This document shows positions 1-13,639 of a DNA stretch of 60,000 bases, in pieces (position 1 is the first letter of the stretch; each line of letters begins with the position of its first letter). This DNA is from Takakia lepidozioides (lineage: Eukaryota; Streptophyta; Takakiopsida; Takakiales; Takakiaceae): assembly GCA_030704615.1 (NCBI GenBank), contig CM060733.1, forward strand, positions 1,862,001 through 1,922,000. The letters run 5' to 3'. The notes beneath the pieces were generated by a model. That model was not told the origin of the DNA and made no database searches. It worked only from the letters and a program-made list of their open reading frames with translations. The translations under genes were made by a program, and so were the position numbers.

Positions 1-320
1 AATATTTGGACCCTCTCAATTATCTCCAGGTCTCTGATTTCTGGCCTGGAAGTCACCATAGGATAGAACGATCCTGCACATGCATTATCTTGTACAAAGT
101 TGAGTGATTTCCACCTGTTCTTGCATTTAGGGCTTTGACATATTTGACATGTGGCAGTCAAATCATGGCGATGAAAGAAATGATTCCATCTGAACTGTAA
201 TCAGAATCTCTTATATTATGTTATAAGGATGATACCATAGGGGTCTGCGCGAATTCGCAAATGTTTTTCCCTTTTGAGGTCCTTAGGAAAATGTTTTTCC
301 TCAATATACGTAGACATCAT

Positions 321-516
321 AGAATAGTGTACTGACAACATTTTAGAAATCTGGAAAGAATGCCCTGATTGATTGTTTGGCAGGATTAAGGTATGTACCT
401 ACACCAGTGTGTGCACTTAGAATAGTGTACTGACAACATTTTAGAAATCTGGAAAGAATTCCCTGATTGATTGTTTAGCAGGATTAAGGTATGTACCTAC
501 ACCAGTGTGTGCACTT
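321..516. repeat. 98-bp tandem duplication (2 copies)
   Basis: Two head-to-tail copies, 321-418 and 419-516, begin with AGAATAGTGTACTG and end with GTGTGCACTT. They differ at only about two positions (TGCCC/TTCCC and TTTGG/TTTAG), so the duplication is young. No coding function is visible in it. Confidence 0.93.
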
Positions 517-3500
517 GATAGAAATATAGCAGGTAACTATCTTGTACTTGCTTTCAGAGTAAATGCTAGTTTTGCAGCTTTATTCACTCTCTCAGTTTCA
601 ACAGAGTTGAGCAAAATTGAGTGGGGTAGAGCAACAAGCTCACCACTGCCAAATTGGAACTTGGACAGTTTTAAACCCTGTGGGGTTACCTGCAGGTAAT
701 CTTGCTGGGCCGAAGAAGAGATCCCACAGCATCAGAGGCCCAGAAGTCGTTGTGGGAGAAGCCACTGCTGCGAAGCATCAAAGCCATAGCCAGCAACATG
801 CGCAACACTGGATGATCTATGGAAGTGACGTAGAATTTTGTGGTTGCTTTTATCCATTGGAGCAAAAGCAGATTCAGTGTGCCCCAAATTCCAGGAAAAG
901 TAACAGGAGATACTACATTATCTTGCACTGTCCAGGTAATCAGCACTGTTGGGTTGGGTTGAGTCAATCTCAATGGCCACCAAGAGGACAGGCGGGTCTA
1001 TATCTGTAAAGGAGGATCATCTGTACCAATATGTGTTTGATGACTGAGAGTAATGGGAATGGTACATCGACCCTTTTCACTGTAGTACAGGGGCTTCTCA
1101 GCACTTAGTTTAGGCTCTATGGAGCTCTTCATGACTTCACTGTGATCCTGCGTTCCCCTCGGCCAGGTGTCATCTCAAGAATTGTACATGGTCCGAGCTG
1201 AGCTGATACATGGATATTTTTGGTTTGAAAATTCGAAGTACCAGATCTAGTAGTTGTGAATTGTTAAAGAAATCTTGGATCCACTTCACTTAGATTACTA
1301 TTTAAACTGTTTGGTTCATCCTCTTCACTATCAAAGGATCCACACACAAATACAACTGTGTCTGATGAAACAGAGGAGGTGGATTCAACGTCAGGAGCTA
1401 TGAACTTATTTTGGGCTATTTCGTTTGAGCTGGGTTGGGATCTAACCTGCCATGTAGTTGCTTACAGGAAAGCTCTAGCTTATATGTTATGTATTCTAGA
1501 CACAAACTCGTGTTCAACCAGTTGCTTGGAGTAACTCGTTAGGACTTCAACGCATTTTGGCCCTCATTGGTACTGGGGGGCTTTAGGGCTTGAGGAGGCA
1601 CAGCCAAAGCCAAGCAGTCTATCAAATGAATAAAGGATTTCCAGCAAGTAGACGGATTAGGACGAATCTATGCAGATGCAATGGCGTCCTATGATACAAC
1701 ATGCATCTCATCATTCAACAAGTGATGCCATTCATCCTTACATTGATTTTGTGCCAAGCCTAACTTGTTAACTAATTGTGGCTCAATGTTGTTGTTTCCG
1801 TGGCCAGAGTCTACTCTATCTCAAAGTTGAAATGAGACAGTGGACCAAGCAACCACTAGTGTGAGGTCGAAAAGGCCCTTCCTACGGGAAATGCCTCCAC
1901 AATCTCATGGCATTAGGTGTCTCTCCAAGTCGAACAGTTGAGCTGAATTTCTTTTGAGACAACTGAAATCAAAAGGTTTCCAATGCAACACCTCCCTTGA
2001 GACAACGTCCTTTGTTGGTCTCCTAGACATTGTTAGATCAATTCATAAGACGTGGTTTTGGGTATCTCAGAATGGCTGTGGTATTGGTAGATACGTGTTA
2101 CCCTAGAACAGGATTGGGCCAAGTATCATGTATAATAGGAGCAATCAAAATCCAGTGAATTAGCTTCCAGGTGGCCACAGGAAATTTCTGTCAATGTTCA
2201 GGTTAAATGTTACTTAGAGGTTTCAGAGGGGGGGTCAGTTTACCCTGCTTAGGGCACCAACCTGGGGACTGGAAAAATGTGGTATAACTTGAAACAGTTG
2301 TAGGGCCTCTGGTTCAAAGGTTGGTGTCCCCAGCCCCACAGTTCTTCCTAGACGCTCGGACATGTTCAAAACCAATGGAAGGAGTAAATACTCTAGCAGC
2401 ATGAGCCAACAGTGGGAGCATATCTCCAAATAAATTTCTGACGAGCTGGGTATCAGCCAGGAAGGAGATCTCAAATGGACTTGGCTAGGCTATTCTCAGC
2501 CAGTTGAGGTTGCCATGTTGCCTTCCCTATAGTGCTGAAGTGTTCAAACCATAACTCTGCATGTTTCAGGGGTAGGTTGGTTAGTAATCCAAAAGCATGC
2601 TGGGTACAAGAAGGGTTGAAGCTCTGCTTCCACAGGGTTGATGATCTGGTGCTAATCAGAACTTCATGCCTTGGTTTGAAATTTAAACAAACCTGTGAGC
2701 TGCCAATTTCCAAAGTTGACTGAGAAGTTAGTTAACAATATTGTGGGTGATGGGCCTGGTGGGTCCCCTGTGGAGCACGGAATTGAAGACCCAAAATAGA
2801 AGTGGTGGGCACATGGAGTCACATGGGCAGCAGACGGGGCATGGGCACCGCGGTTACGTCACTAGGTGATGAGCCTAAGAGTTTCCCTAACAATACCTTC
2901 CCGCTTGCATACTCCGGGGGTGGGCAGCGATGTATGCGCTGGGCACCCACCCATGCGCGTTTGTCAGATCACAAGGGGCTTTGTTTATAAGGAAATATGT
3001 TGCGGAGATGTCAGCGGAATAGATTTGGTGCTCGTCCTTGTTCGACAATTTGAAGGCTGTTGCTGTGCACGTGGTTTGGGAGTAAGGGATTGAAGATTTA
3101 CGGTTTGGGTCTCGTCGGCTGATAAATTGAAAGTTCAGATGCTCTCCTCTTCGCTTGTACAAATTCAGGTATAGTGAAGGTGAACACTAGCCAGGTTGGC
3201 TGATTCTATTCGGTTTTCTTTGCAACTGCAATATTTTCAACCCACAATGGGAGGGCACCACCAATTGAGCGCGTCTGCGAAAAATCTTAATTTTGATCTT
3301 CCAGAAAGTATTTTTGCGGAAGAGATTATCTAAAGCGCACTGTACCGTCCAACAGCATTCGTGAAAGCGGTGTGGGTGCTGATTGAAAGCTGACTACTTA
3401 CTCCAAAGGACGATTGAGAAATGCATGGCGGAAACTGTGGCCGTGTGATAGGGGCCCAAGAACGAAGCAGGCTCGCAGTTTTGTCAACAGTCGCAGCTGC

Positions 3501-6500
3501 TTCTTGGGGAAACTTTGCAGCGGGAAAGTGGGAAGGGAGAAAAATATAGGTACAGTGGATGCGACAAATGTGGAGGCCCTCTTCGGGAGTCGGCACCCAC
3601 CGATCATGGCCCCACGCATTCGGGAAGAAGCGGCGGCAGCCTGGGCCCGGCCGGGAATGAGGGTCGCGCTGGCGTGGGCCAGACGGCGGTGGCTTCATAA
3701 CGGCCTGCTTCATTCCCGGCCTGCAGCTCTTGCGCACGCTACCTTGCCATGCCTCCCTCAGGCCCGAATTTGCGGCCGAAAAACCCATAACAAATTCTTG
3801 GACTCATCATCTGCTGATATCAGGTACGTTGAACGTCTCCAGTTGGCATCAAGTCTGCAAGTTATCAGAGTCAAGGGTGTTTGCGTAGTAACACTAATCT
3901 ATCGGCGAAATAGGCTTCGGCATGACTCCCATATGACTGGATTGAAGAGGTTGATCAGCAGACCAGTAGAAGTTTGAAGGAGACGGAGGTTGCTGTAGAG
4001 ACCCCAGGAATCAGAGCGACTTGTCTGCATATTCGTAACAGTGTCCGATCGGATTAAGCACTTAAGTTCACCGAAACCCATGTCAAGCTCCCTTGCAACA
4101 CTACATGTAGCTAGCGCGAAAATTGAAGAAGCAGCGCACCTGTAAGGTTGAGAGGCACTCTATCAAGGTGAATGACGCAGACTGTAACCGGACTGACTGT
4201 TGGCACCATTAGTATATGATATTCAGATCGTGCAACATATATCTTAGCAATAGATGAATCACAGCTGCCTGACGACCTCACTGGGCCCGCATCAGAAGAA
4301 AACAATAATATCTTGCAACACAGTACGAAAGGTGACGACGATCTGACACAGCTACCACCATGCGTGGAGTGTTGTGTAAGCTCTCCAGCCCCTTCAACCA
4401 CACGTGGCTGGTGTTGAAGGTCGTTAAAAAGAGGTCCGAGGGAGCCCACCAATCATTTGCAGCATGACTAACACTGAGCTCATCACCTTGGAATGAATCT
4501 GCATCCATGGGGTCCCGGATAATCATCCACGAACTGAAAACCCTGTTGTCCAGTGAGCACAGTTAGAGATGTCTTTGGATTGGCCTGATGAGTTGTATCG
4601 ATTCGTGTGCCAAGCTTTTGATTTTGGTAGCTTCTTTGGTGGAATAACTTTGTGCATACAAAAGGAGAACTATCTTTCCGCAAAAGAGTTCGGAAGTACG
4701 ATACTCTTGACCGGCCGTGTAATATTATTCTATCAACACCAGCCAACTTATTCAAAACGAATCGAATACCACTCATATTTTGCTCCACCAGACTAGGGGA
4801 GAATATCAATCAAGAACACCTAAGTAGATCTTCCGAGTTTCTAATTCAAACCAACATTCCTGCCATCACACATGTGAATGAGACGAGTGGCAACATTCTC
4901 TGTGTTCTGGAAATGTCGATGATAACCACAGCTCTGTACCTCTGGCAAGATTATTGTAACCAGATCTCTACAACTTTATTACAGTGACTACACTATTCCC
5001 TTAAAAAATAAATCTTGAAACCGAGTACATCATTCTATCACTCATCTCCCTCCACCTCCCCTCCTTCACACCTTTCCGCTTTCCTTAGATTTGTCGTCGT
5101 GCAAATTCGATCTCAAAAGTTTGTGAAATGCGTCAACTTTCCAACGTACTCAAGTACGATATATATACAACCCCAGTACGAGTATATTTTTTTCTACGCT
5201 GCATGTACCTACCTACGCATTGAGAACAAGTCAAAGAGTGGACAGATACTGTACCGTATTCGTACTGTGGGCCTAAGACGTAACTGAGGGGCTAGCTACG
5301 GTCGGTAGGGCCATAAGGATCTGGACACGTGTCCCGATAGTCCCAAACTATACGGTTCAGCTGTACAACTGTGGCAGTTGCTGAGCATTATTGTTCTGAC
5401 CGATACAACGTCTACCGAGCCGAGATGGAAGAATCCAAGTTAAGAGCATCTCTCCTTTTTTGACCCTCAAAATTTCCCTCAACTGAGGTTCAGTACTTAT
5501 TTTACAACTTGCGTCCTTGAATCGAAAACTGCATCCAGGAGATGTAGGATTCGTTTCAAGTACTATGAGGTGAAGTAGCCCAGTAATGGTCAATCAGTAA
5601 CAACTACAAAGTTTGCACGACACTGATTGTGTGAAGTTTTCTGGCCCGGACGCTGGCTTCCAGTGCAATCTTGGGCTACTGCTTGCCTTAATTACGAGTT
5701 TGTCTAAACTAGACACATTCGCTTCGGAGATACGAAAAATGAGCCATTGGAGCTCCCATGGTGCCGCTGGATCTCCTTGTTTCCGCTGCACAGTTGTGCT
5801 AGGTAGTGGGTTCAATCGCCTATCGACCATTGTGACTGCTAATCTTCACTGCTTTTGCTTCGCAGCTGATAAGTGGTGTTTTAAGTTTCATACTCCACGA
5901 TACCGTACATCATGGGCACACTGTCCCCATGAATGCTTCCACATCTCGACACATATTTGACATGAGCTCGGGCGGTGTTTGTATCATGGGTAACAGTAAG
6001 ATCGAGATGGTGTAAAACTTGGAGGAAAGGTAGAGACTAGAGACCTTACAAATCTGCCACCGAAAGTGATGGCAGCTAGAGGAGGGGGTTGGAAGCGATC
6101 GTGAGGCGATCTAGCACTGCATATTTTTGGGCGGACAACAAGCACGGGTCATGGAGAAAGGTGCCGAGGAACATTAGACACACGCCCATGCCCTCTTCTG
6201 ACTTTGGGCCAGGCAGGGCCATGGGCATGAGCTTGTAGTGACTTGCTCAAAAGCAGAGACACACACGCACCTCTCGAGGGAGAGCCGCCATCGCCCTGCC
6301 TGCCGAAGTCATCGCCGCTCCTTCTGGATGGCGGACCCCATAGTAGAGTGTTGGCGTCAGCTGCAATGCTTCCTTTTCAGTTACCAACTTATACCTACGG
6401 GCCGTATGCCATGACGTCCACTCCCCCGCTGCGCCCCTGAAACGAGGGAGGTGATGACCTCACTTCTCGATGTTTGCTCGCAAACACCTTCTAGAAACTC

Positions 6501-9500
6501 CCCCGAAAACATGAAAATGGGCTTGGAATCCCAACATATGTTTTCTCGACATTCACCTTACCAACTAGACTGTGCATGAGGTACTGGAAACCCACAAAAT
6601 CTATATCTTCACCCTCAGCCCTCCTCCATCCCAGAAAAAATGACCAATTGATTCTCTGAATCTCCAACTTTCAAAAGTTTTACATGATAAGAGCTCTGCC
6701 CGCATTTTTCCCACCTCTTTACAATTTTTCGGTCACAGCTGTGTCTACCACCTAACTAGCCTGAGCACCCTACAGCTAGCTTTACATAATGGTATTTCAA
6801 CATCATTCGAAGACTTTCCAATGAAATAGAACATTCCAACCGATCCTCGGAAGCTATTGATAAACTGGTTAAGAAGAGGATTAGTGACCTTATCAACCAG
6901 TAACCCACCTCTCCGACACTGCTAAGTCCGCAGCTAATGCAGTTTAGGCATCATGTTGTTCAATGTTGCGAATCAAAGTGTCGGAGGCATTCCTTAAAAA
7001 GTAGTTACTGATGACAATAATGAGCCCTCTGACTTCTCTAAAACTGGGGTTTAGTGGAAAGAATGGGAGGGTAGTGGAGCATTGAGTGGCTTAATTATTT
7101 CAGAGGGGACAGCAATATTTTGTCAGATAAGCTGGTCGTGGCCTAATTCTCTTAATTAGTGGTCCCTCTTTAGCTGATGGTTCCGAGTTGAAGTTAAGTG
7201 TGATGCTTGAGTTCAGAAGGAACTTGGAAGATCCAAAACCCCCACCCCACCTGCTTATAAATGAGTACAACGGAAAGATGAAAACTATTCTGAGTAAACG
7301 CGTTCGCTGGTGTTGGTGAATGAATGAATGATATTAAACATCCACAGCTTGCTGGGGACCCACTTACACCCAATGAAAGTCTAGTTTGAAGGAGGAGGGT
7401 TATTCTGTCTAAGTTGGGATGAAGATCATGTAATCATATAAAATGCACTGAAATAAAGAGAGACCAGTGAGTATGTATAGGTATATCCCTCATTAAACAC
7501 TAAGAGGAGAGACATTAACTGGATTATTGTTGGGAGTTGGAGTGCCTCCATAATATGGTGATGCAGTGCCAGGTGGGTAGAGCTTTTTTGGAAACATTTC
7601 TATGGAGGGGGTACAGATGGATAAGTTTTGTTTTAGAAGCTGCAGGGTTAGAGCATTTATCTGCCAGATAAGGGGACGCACTAAAAGCAGCATTGTCTTT
7701 AGACTACCTACTACCTACCTCGTAGTAGACTTGGAGGTTTTAGCCAACAAAGCTCAATAGGGGACACATACCATACCTCAACTGTTCCCAGACGAAGGAC
7801 ATTGATACCACCAACTTTTGGATTTAATTAGTGTGGAGATTTAATGATCCTGTTTTGAGTAGTTATTGGGTGGAGGGTCAGGAAACTCTGATAAGTAGTA
7901 AGAAGCACATGATCAAGCCACAAGTGGGTTGGGGAGTATGAATTCCCTGGATGTGTTCTAGGAAATGTCGTGCTGGAGGTAAGTTAGGTACTGACGTCCT
8001 CCTGCAGTGGTGGCTAATTGGGGTTGTAGCACTCCATAGCTACAAATCTTTCCTACAAGTGCTCTGGCCGTCGGTCGCTCACACACTCCACCCCCCACAT
8101 TTGCACGAACATCACTGCAACCTGTGTGCACATAAATAAGAGCTTGCAACCATGGCAAGCGTCGCAAATAGCCCCCTGAAAGTTTGGGCCTTTGTCATGG
8201 AATCTCACAACGAGAATGCCGATCCGACAGGAGTAAGTTGATGCATTCTACTTCAAGTCAATGCATTGGCTAACGGATTGGAGGAACCTAAATTGTCGTC
8301 AACCCTCGGCAACAAAATGCAGGGAGACAGGGCTCAGTTGTTAACAGATTTGCGTGCAAATGACTTGCACGTCTCTGAAAGTGCATTCAGTGACGTAGCC
8401 ACATTTCAACAGGGGTGACGTATACTTGATGACCTCGAATATCTCAAAGTCTAAACCCTGGACACTGGGCGGCAGAGTCCAGACTCACACAGGAATATGT
8501 ACCCAAACCCGGGCAGGGTCGATGATACAGTTGAAAAGTTGGCCTGATAAGCTGCAGAGTACAGAATACAACGAGATTGAGGCTGAGAGACGGCTTCAAT
8601 CAGAGTAAAGGCAGCAGTCGTGCCGTGCTGTGGGCACCTACACAGAAGCAACAACGTAACGGTGCACGGGACCCGTCAGCGCTTCAGCACCACGTGCCTT
8701 GCAGATGCGATGGCCGTTTTAGTTCCACAGTCCGTGCATGGCACTGCCGCACCTCCTGTAAAGCTTATCCGCTCTTCCCTTGTACTTGTCATTGCTCTTA
8801 TTGCTCTGCAGTTTGACACACTACAACCTCATCTCGCGGATTTATAGAGCCTAGGTACTCCACAACGCACGGTCCATCGAGGGGTCAGTCGACTGTTGAA
8901 GGCACATGTTGAAGGGTTGAACCCGGATCACCCTGGTTATGCACAGGCAAGGCACAAACACCCAACCACAGAGTCCTGGCTGTTGCTGCAGGCGTGATAA
9001 GTGGTGTGCTAATCAACAGTCGTTATTGACCGCAAGTTCTCCCTCCACTTGAGGCTCTTCAAGTTCCCGTAGATCAGAAGTACTTTTACTCATGAGACTA
9101 CCGTAATTCCTGTTTGCGTTGTACTTCGACTGCCTTATGTTGCAGAATGTACCGTCTCTCTGCCCGCCCTTTAGCAGTTACCCTTGAGAGTGGCCCTTTT
9201 GGTTTTTTGTTTCTTGCCACCTGCTTGCTGTTGTTGTTCTATATAATGTTAAGGTCAGTTGCTCAGATGTTATGTACTGTATAGAAAAAACCAAAGTACC
9301 GATGTCTTTCTGTTTGGGAAAGCAACTAGTGCAAGAGTCCATTCCTTTCACTACAAAATGCAGTGAAAAATAAAATCTGCAGGACGTGACTAGGGGAAGA
9401 TAGGGAAACACAAAAACGTTCTTCCTCCTCGATCTCGGTGGAGAGCGTAACGTGCAACCTGTGCACACGAGAGCTGTAACATGCAAGGATTGTGGCTCAA

Positions 9501-11493
9501 AAACCAAGGCTTACCAACTTTGGATTAGGTAGACAGAATTTTCAGGAATTTGTTTCCAATGGAACTTTAGCCGCCAGCTTGGTCCCACATGCACGCACAC
9601 CATGGAGATCTCATTGTAATATGATTCCTCCAGGAGAATGAAGACACCCCAATAATATTATATCAGTCAGAGAGAAAGTATTCTCCAACAGATTGAAAGA
9701 AACAACACGGAAATTCCAATGATGGATACGGTTCGCGAAGAAGAGAAGCCCAATAAAGGCAGGGTTGAGTGATGATGATGTATTTTCCCACTAAAGTATA
9801 CTGGGTCCAACGATATGATGATGATAGGCAGCCATGGCCAAAGTCCTCTGCTTGGTCAATACCTTCTGTTGACTGCCACCAACTCTCCATCCCTCTCACA
9901 CTCATGGGTCCCTATGGGTGGCAGGTTTAACGGCTCACCATCTTAAATGCCCTTCCCATCATGAGCCTCAAGGCATCACATCTGGTCAGAAACTAGTAGT
10001 CACCCCACTTATCTCTCTCCTCACTGTTGACTGCAACTGTCTTGACTCGATACACTTCCTTCATCATTTCGCGGTGAGGGCCCACGGGAGGGAGGAAGAA
10101 GGGATGCCTTCAGAGAGAAGGTTAATGAAAAGATGTGGAGATGCGATCAAGTTCATTCAATTAATTAGAGCCTGACTTACACACATCATGGAGTAAACGC
10201 TTCATCAGGACAGGCTTTCAGATCCTTGGCAGCCTGAAGAGACCAGGAAAATAAAAACCCCTAGCAAACGTTAATCATAGCACTTGCAACTTTAAATAGG
10301 CTCTCTTAAAACCTATTTGGACCCAGTTATGGCCCTCAAGCGTTACGTGCAAAACAGACATTGAACATTTGTCGCATGTCTCTTCTATTTAAGTACCTGT
10401 TTTGGAGGAACCCAAAACACCATTACTCAACATTCAATGCTACTGTACATAACTAAACTGAGTAATGTTAGCTGGATTACTACATCATCATTACATCCTC
10501 ACCTCTCCCAAGCAAATTCATAGCCATCCAGAAAGTTACACAAGGATCAAGGAATAGTAATGACTTGGTCTTCCCCAGGAACCCAGCCAACTAATAAGAA
10601 CAACATACTACCTAGTTTGTAAAAGTGTCGGAGCTCAGGATTAGTTCCTCACGTCTGCTGCTGACTGCTCTGCATAATTTTGAGCGGCGTCACAAAACTT
10701 GAAGGATGTAAGTAACATAAACTAACTTAGGAAGAAATTGATGAGTCTGGAGTCTGGACAGCCCAACACCCAAGTTTAGATTTAAAAATGTACTGGTTTT
10801 GGAAGTCTGTGTTTGAGGACATAATACCTCTGTTAAGCTGCCAGGAACCAACTAATGCCGAGGAGGAAGTGGAGCACTACGTGGGCAAGAGGAGGCAAAA
10901 GACCAGTGTCAGATTAGTGACAGCCTTAGTGTGTCTCTAATTTAAGCTTGAATGACTAAATGAAAAGTCAACCCCAAGGTTGTGTACCCCAAGAATTTTG
11001 AATGAATGAATAAAGAATTCACTCATTCCATTGTATTGATGCATGGGCTTGAATTCATGAACACGGAGATCACAGTAAGCTCTGCTGCATAGATCCTTAC
11101 ATACCCATGTCCCCATGATGCGCATCAAAATTGGGGTTCCTTTTGGAGTTGTTGTGTCGCCAGTCTGTTAGTAGTTGCACAGTCTTCAACACTCTTGATT
11201 TCAAGAAGAACAACAACAAAGAAAACTGTTTTATTTCAATCATACAAAAACTTGATTGCTGGATTTTACTGCCACAGTATTTTACCCGGGAATCTGGATT
11301 TATCCTGTAGAATGACGGCGCCGTCCAATCATCACTTACTTAGATTCACCTTCACTTTCATCCCTGCTGTAACTCACTCTACTTGAGTGGTCTTCTAGTG
11401 CATTTTGACTGCCATTAAGTGTTTGTTGATGCATTATTGTGAGGCGTTACAACTGCCATACTTGATATCCTTGTTGTATCAATGACTACCTAA
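517..11493. other. Intergenic DNA, no recognisable gene
   Basis: About 11 kb in which I recognise no conserved protein, RNA gene or intact mobile element. Open frames are short, overlap on both strands and mostly lack a plausible ATG context. A more GC-rich patch at about 3,400-3,820 carries a long open frame without a convincing ATG and ends at a donor-like CAG|GTACGT; it could be a non-coding exon. Two TGACGTA motifs lie about 27 bp apart at roughly 8,390-8,425. A short inverted repeat (CTCCGACACT / AGTGTCGGAG) lies at about 6,911-6,987. Confidence 0.5.
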
Positions 11494-11496
11494 TAA

Positions 11497-11927
11497 GGGC
11501 CGCCTTACATTAGGGGCCAAGGCCGAGATTTCACTGGGGCCAATATGGGTCTGTCTCGGCCCCTCCCTTGGCCTCTTAACTTTAAAGTTATACTGTTTAG
11601 TTAGGCCTCTAATTGCAAACCAACCACGGACCAAACTACCGTACTTGGCCAGAACCTATTTTTTTTCCTGGCATTGCCCTTGTAGAAGAGAAGAGATGCC
11701 AAAAAGTACATACCTCCAAGAGCAAGCCTACCAACTTGGGGCAGAAGAGAAGCTTCTGCTAAATAAAACGTCCCCATAAGGAGTGTTGTGGTGTGGGTTT
11801 TCATTAGCAGAAGTCAATCAGCGCCAAGTAGAATTGCATTGTATTGGCCCTTCGACCAAGGGATATAAAACTGACCAACAAAGACACTTTGGTCCCTGCA
11901 CTGCTTAGCCCTAATGTAAAGCGGCCC
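11497..11927. mobile_element. Tourist-like MITE (PIF/Harbinger type, non-autonomous)
   Basis: The left end reads GGGCCGCCTTACATTAGGG. The right end, read on the other strand, is GGGCCGCTTTACATTAGGG, giving 19-bp terminal inverted repeats with one mismatch. The 431-bp element is flanked on both sides by TAA (11,494-11,496 and 11,928-11,930), the 3-bp target-site duplication typical of PIF/Harbinger and Tourist elements. It has no coding capacity, so it would have needed a transposase in trans. The decayed Harbinger transposase gene 8 kb away belongs to the right superfamily, but I could not show matching ends. Confidence 0.85.
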
Positions 11928-11930
11928 TAA

Positions 11931-13600
11931 GCATGAGTGATGATGCCAAGTTTGGATGAAACAAGTCACTGGAGGATTCTAGGTATCCTTTTAGAAGATT
12001 CTAGGATCCTTTCTCTTTGAAATTGGACAACCCAAATTTCATCATTCAATCATAGCGCAACAATTGCATTAGAAAAGGGAATATCACAGCCACGGAGGCT
12101 AATGTCAGTATCACATCATCACAAGCATGTTACCATGATCTTTTCCTCAAGAAACTTGATAAAGTGACGGTCAGGCGCAACTGAATGAGGGAGAGTCATG
12201 GGTTTTGGTTTTTAATGCAGACTAGTCAGACTGGCAATGTTACTTTGATGAAGAAACAACCAAGTTTAGAGTCAGACTGGCAAAAATATGATTAGATAAA
12301 GGGCACCTGGTGGTCGCCAGATGGGCAACAGGAGGCGAGTTGGTTACTGTGAGTGTGTCCTAATTTGTTAAATTGGAAACCATTTCCAGTGCATTATGAA
12401 GTTTTGGTGATCACAGGCCTTAATTTGAACACATTCATTTTGAGTGGAATGGAGTGGGTGACAGGGCTCTTGGATAAATAAAATGGGATTGAATACAGGG
12501 AGGAGGAGGTATTGAAGGTCTGACACTAGCCATAGCTCTGCAGCTTCCATGGCGTTAGTACTTGACTATTATGAGGTGATGCCAGCCACTCATGGAACAT
12601 ACATGGAGGTGATTGCTGCAGGGAATCATAGTCCTTACTGTCTTCATCATTTGCAAGGGCGACGTCCACAGCCTCTGCTAGTTTTTCTTCTCTTAGTTTT
12701 TCTGGTTTTCTCTTGTTTGATTGCACGATAATCAAGTCATTCACCAAGTGGTCTTCCTGTAAAACTATCATCATCGTCCTCAGTCTTCTCAACAAGATTT
12801 GCTCACTCGCACAGAACATGACGGAAAAGGCTGCAGAAACAGTTACATGTAAGAAGACTAACTTACTGCCAAGCCAGTTCTCTGCAAGTGGTGGGCAAGT
12901 GTGACACAGAATCATCCATTCAATCATTGGATGGATGACTTTCATGGGCCCAGAGGATGGATGGAAATCAAGGAATCAGTAAGATCAGCCAAAATATCCT
13001 CCTTGACCTCCAACTGACATTGGATGAAAGTTGAGGTGCAAAGAAGTAGGCGCTTCAAAACAGAGTCATAAAGTGTGATGATACAGGGAAACTTTCCCTG
13101 AACTTCTGAGGTGCTATCATCAATACTAGCTTACCGGCATAGCTAGTTATGGAAAAGCCAGAACTGCATAAATAGAGAAGGTACCGTATCTAACAACGGC
13201 TAGTAAAAGTGAGCAAATTGGTAACGGTTAAGTGCTGGAGTGGGGGCCAGCACTAGAAAATTTGTCATTGGCAAGGAGAACGGAGAAGTCAAATTGAGAA
13301 CAATATTCTGGCACAAATATGGGGCACTGGGCCGTAACAGTAGGGCGGCTTTGTTATGTAGTGCAAGTGCACCGCTCTTTTTGCAGACATGGGTCTGGGT
13401 AGCGTAGAATGGTGTGGTGGGAGCTACTGTACATTCGTGCGTTACATAGCAATGTTCAACAGTGTTGTAAGAAACAACAAAAGGTGAGCTAGTTACCCAT
13501 CATATCATTCCATGGGGACCACCTTGTCCTGGAGAAGAAAGAGTCTAAAAGGGTGGGTGAGATACCTGCTAAACATAGTGGGGGGTGTGTGGGAGGAAGA
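11931..13600. other. Intergenic DNA, no recognisable gene
   Basis: AT-rich DNA without recognised genes. A 139-codon frame on the minus strand (12,526-12,945) is partly Lys/Glu-rich but matches nothing I know and has no supporting splice or promoter context. Confidence 0.45.
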
Positions 13601-13639
13601 AAGGAAGGATGGGTGTGGAGTTTTGGCGAGCGTGTCTCG

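Noticed and set aside
505-699. Frame ending SPLPNWNLDSFKPCGVTC, like the N-terminal cap of LRR receptor kinases
   Set aside because: No leucine-rich repeats follow in any frame, and the spacing lacks the usual WxGVTC; likely chance.
3414-3977. 187-codon open frame on plus strand
   Set aside because: It starts at TTG, the translation is compositional (Ala/Arg-rich) and matches nothing known. The minus strand is open over the same DNA. A donor at 3,821 is the only gene-like sign.
12526-12945. 139-codon minus-strand frame with a Lys/Glu-rich centre
   Set aside because: No homology recognised, poor start context, and no adjoining exons.
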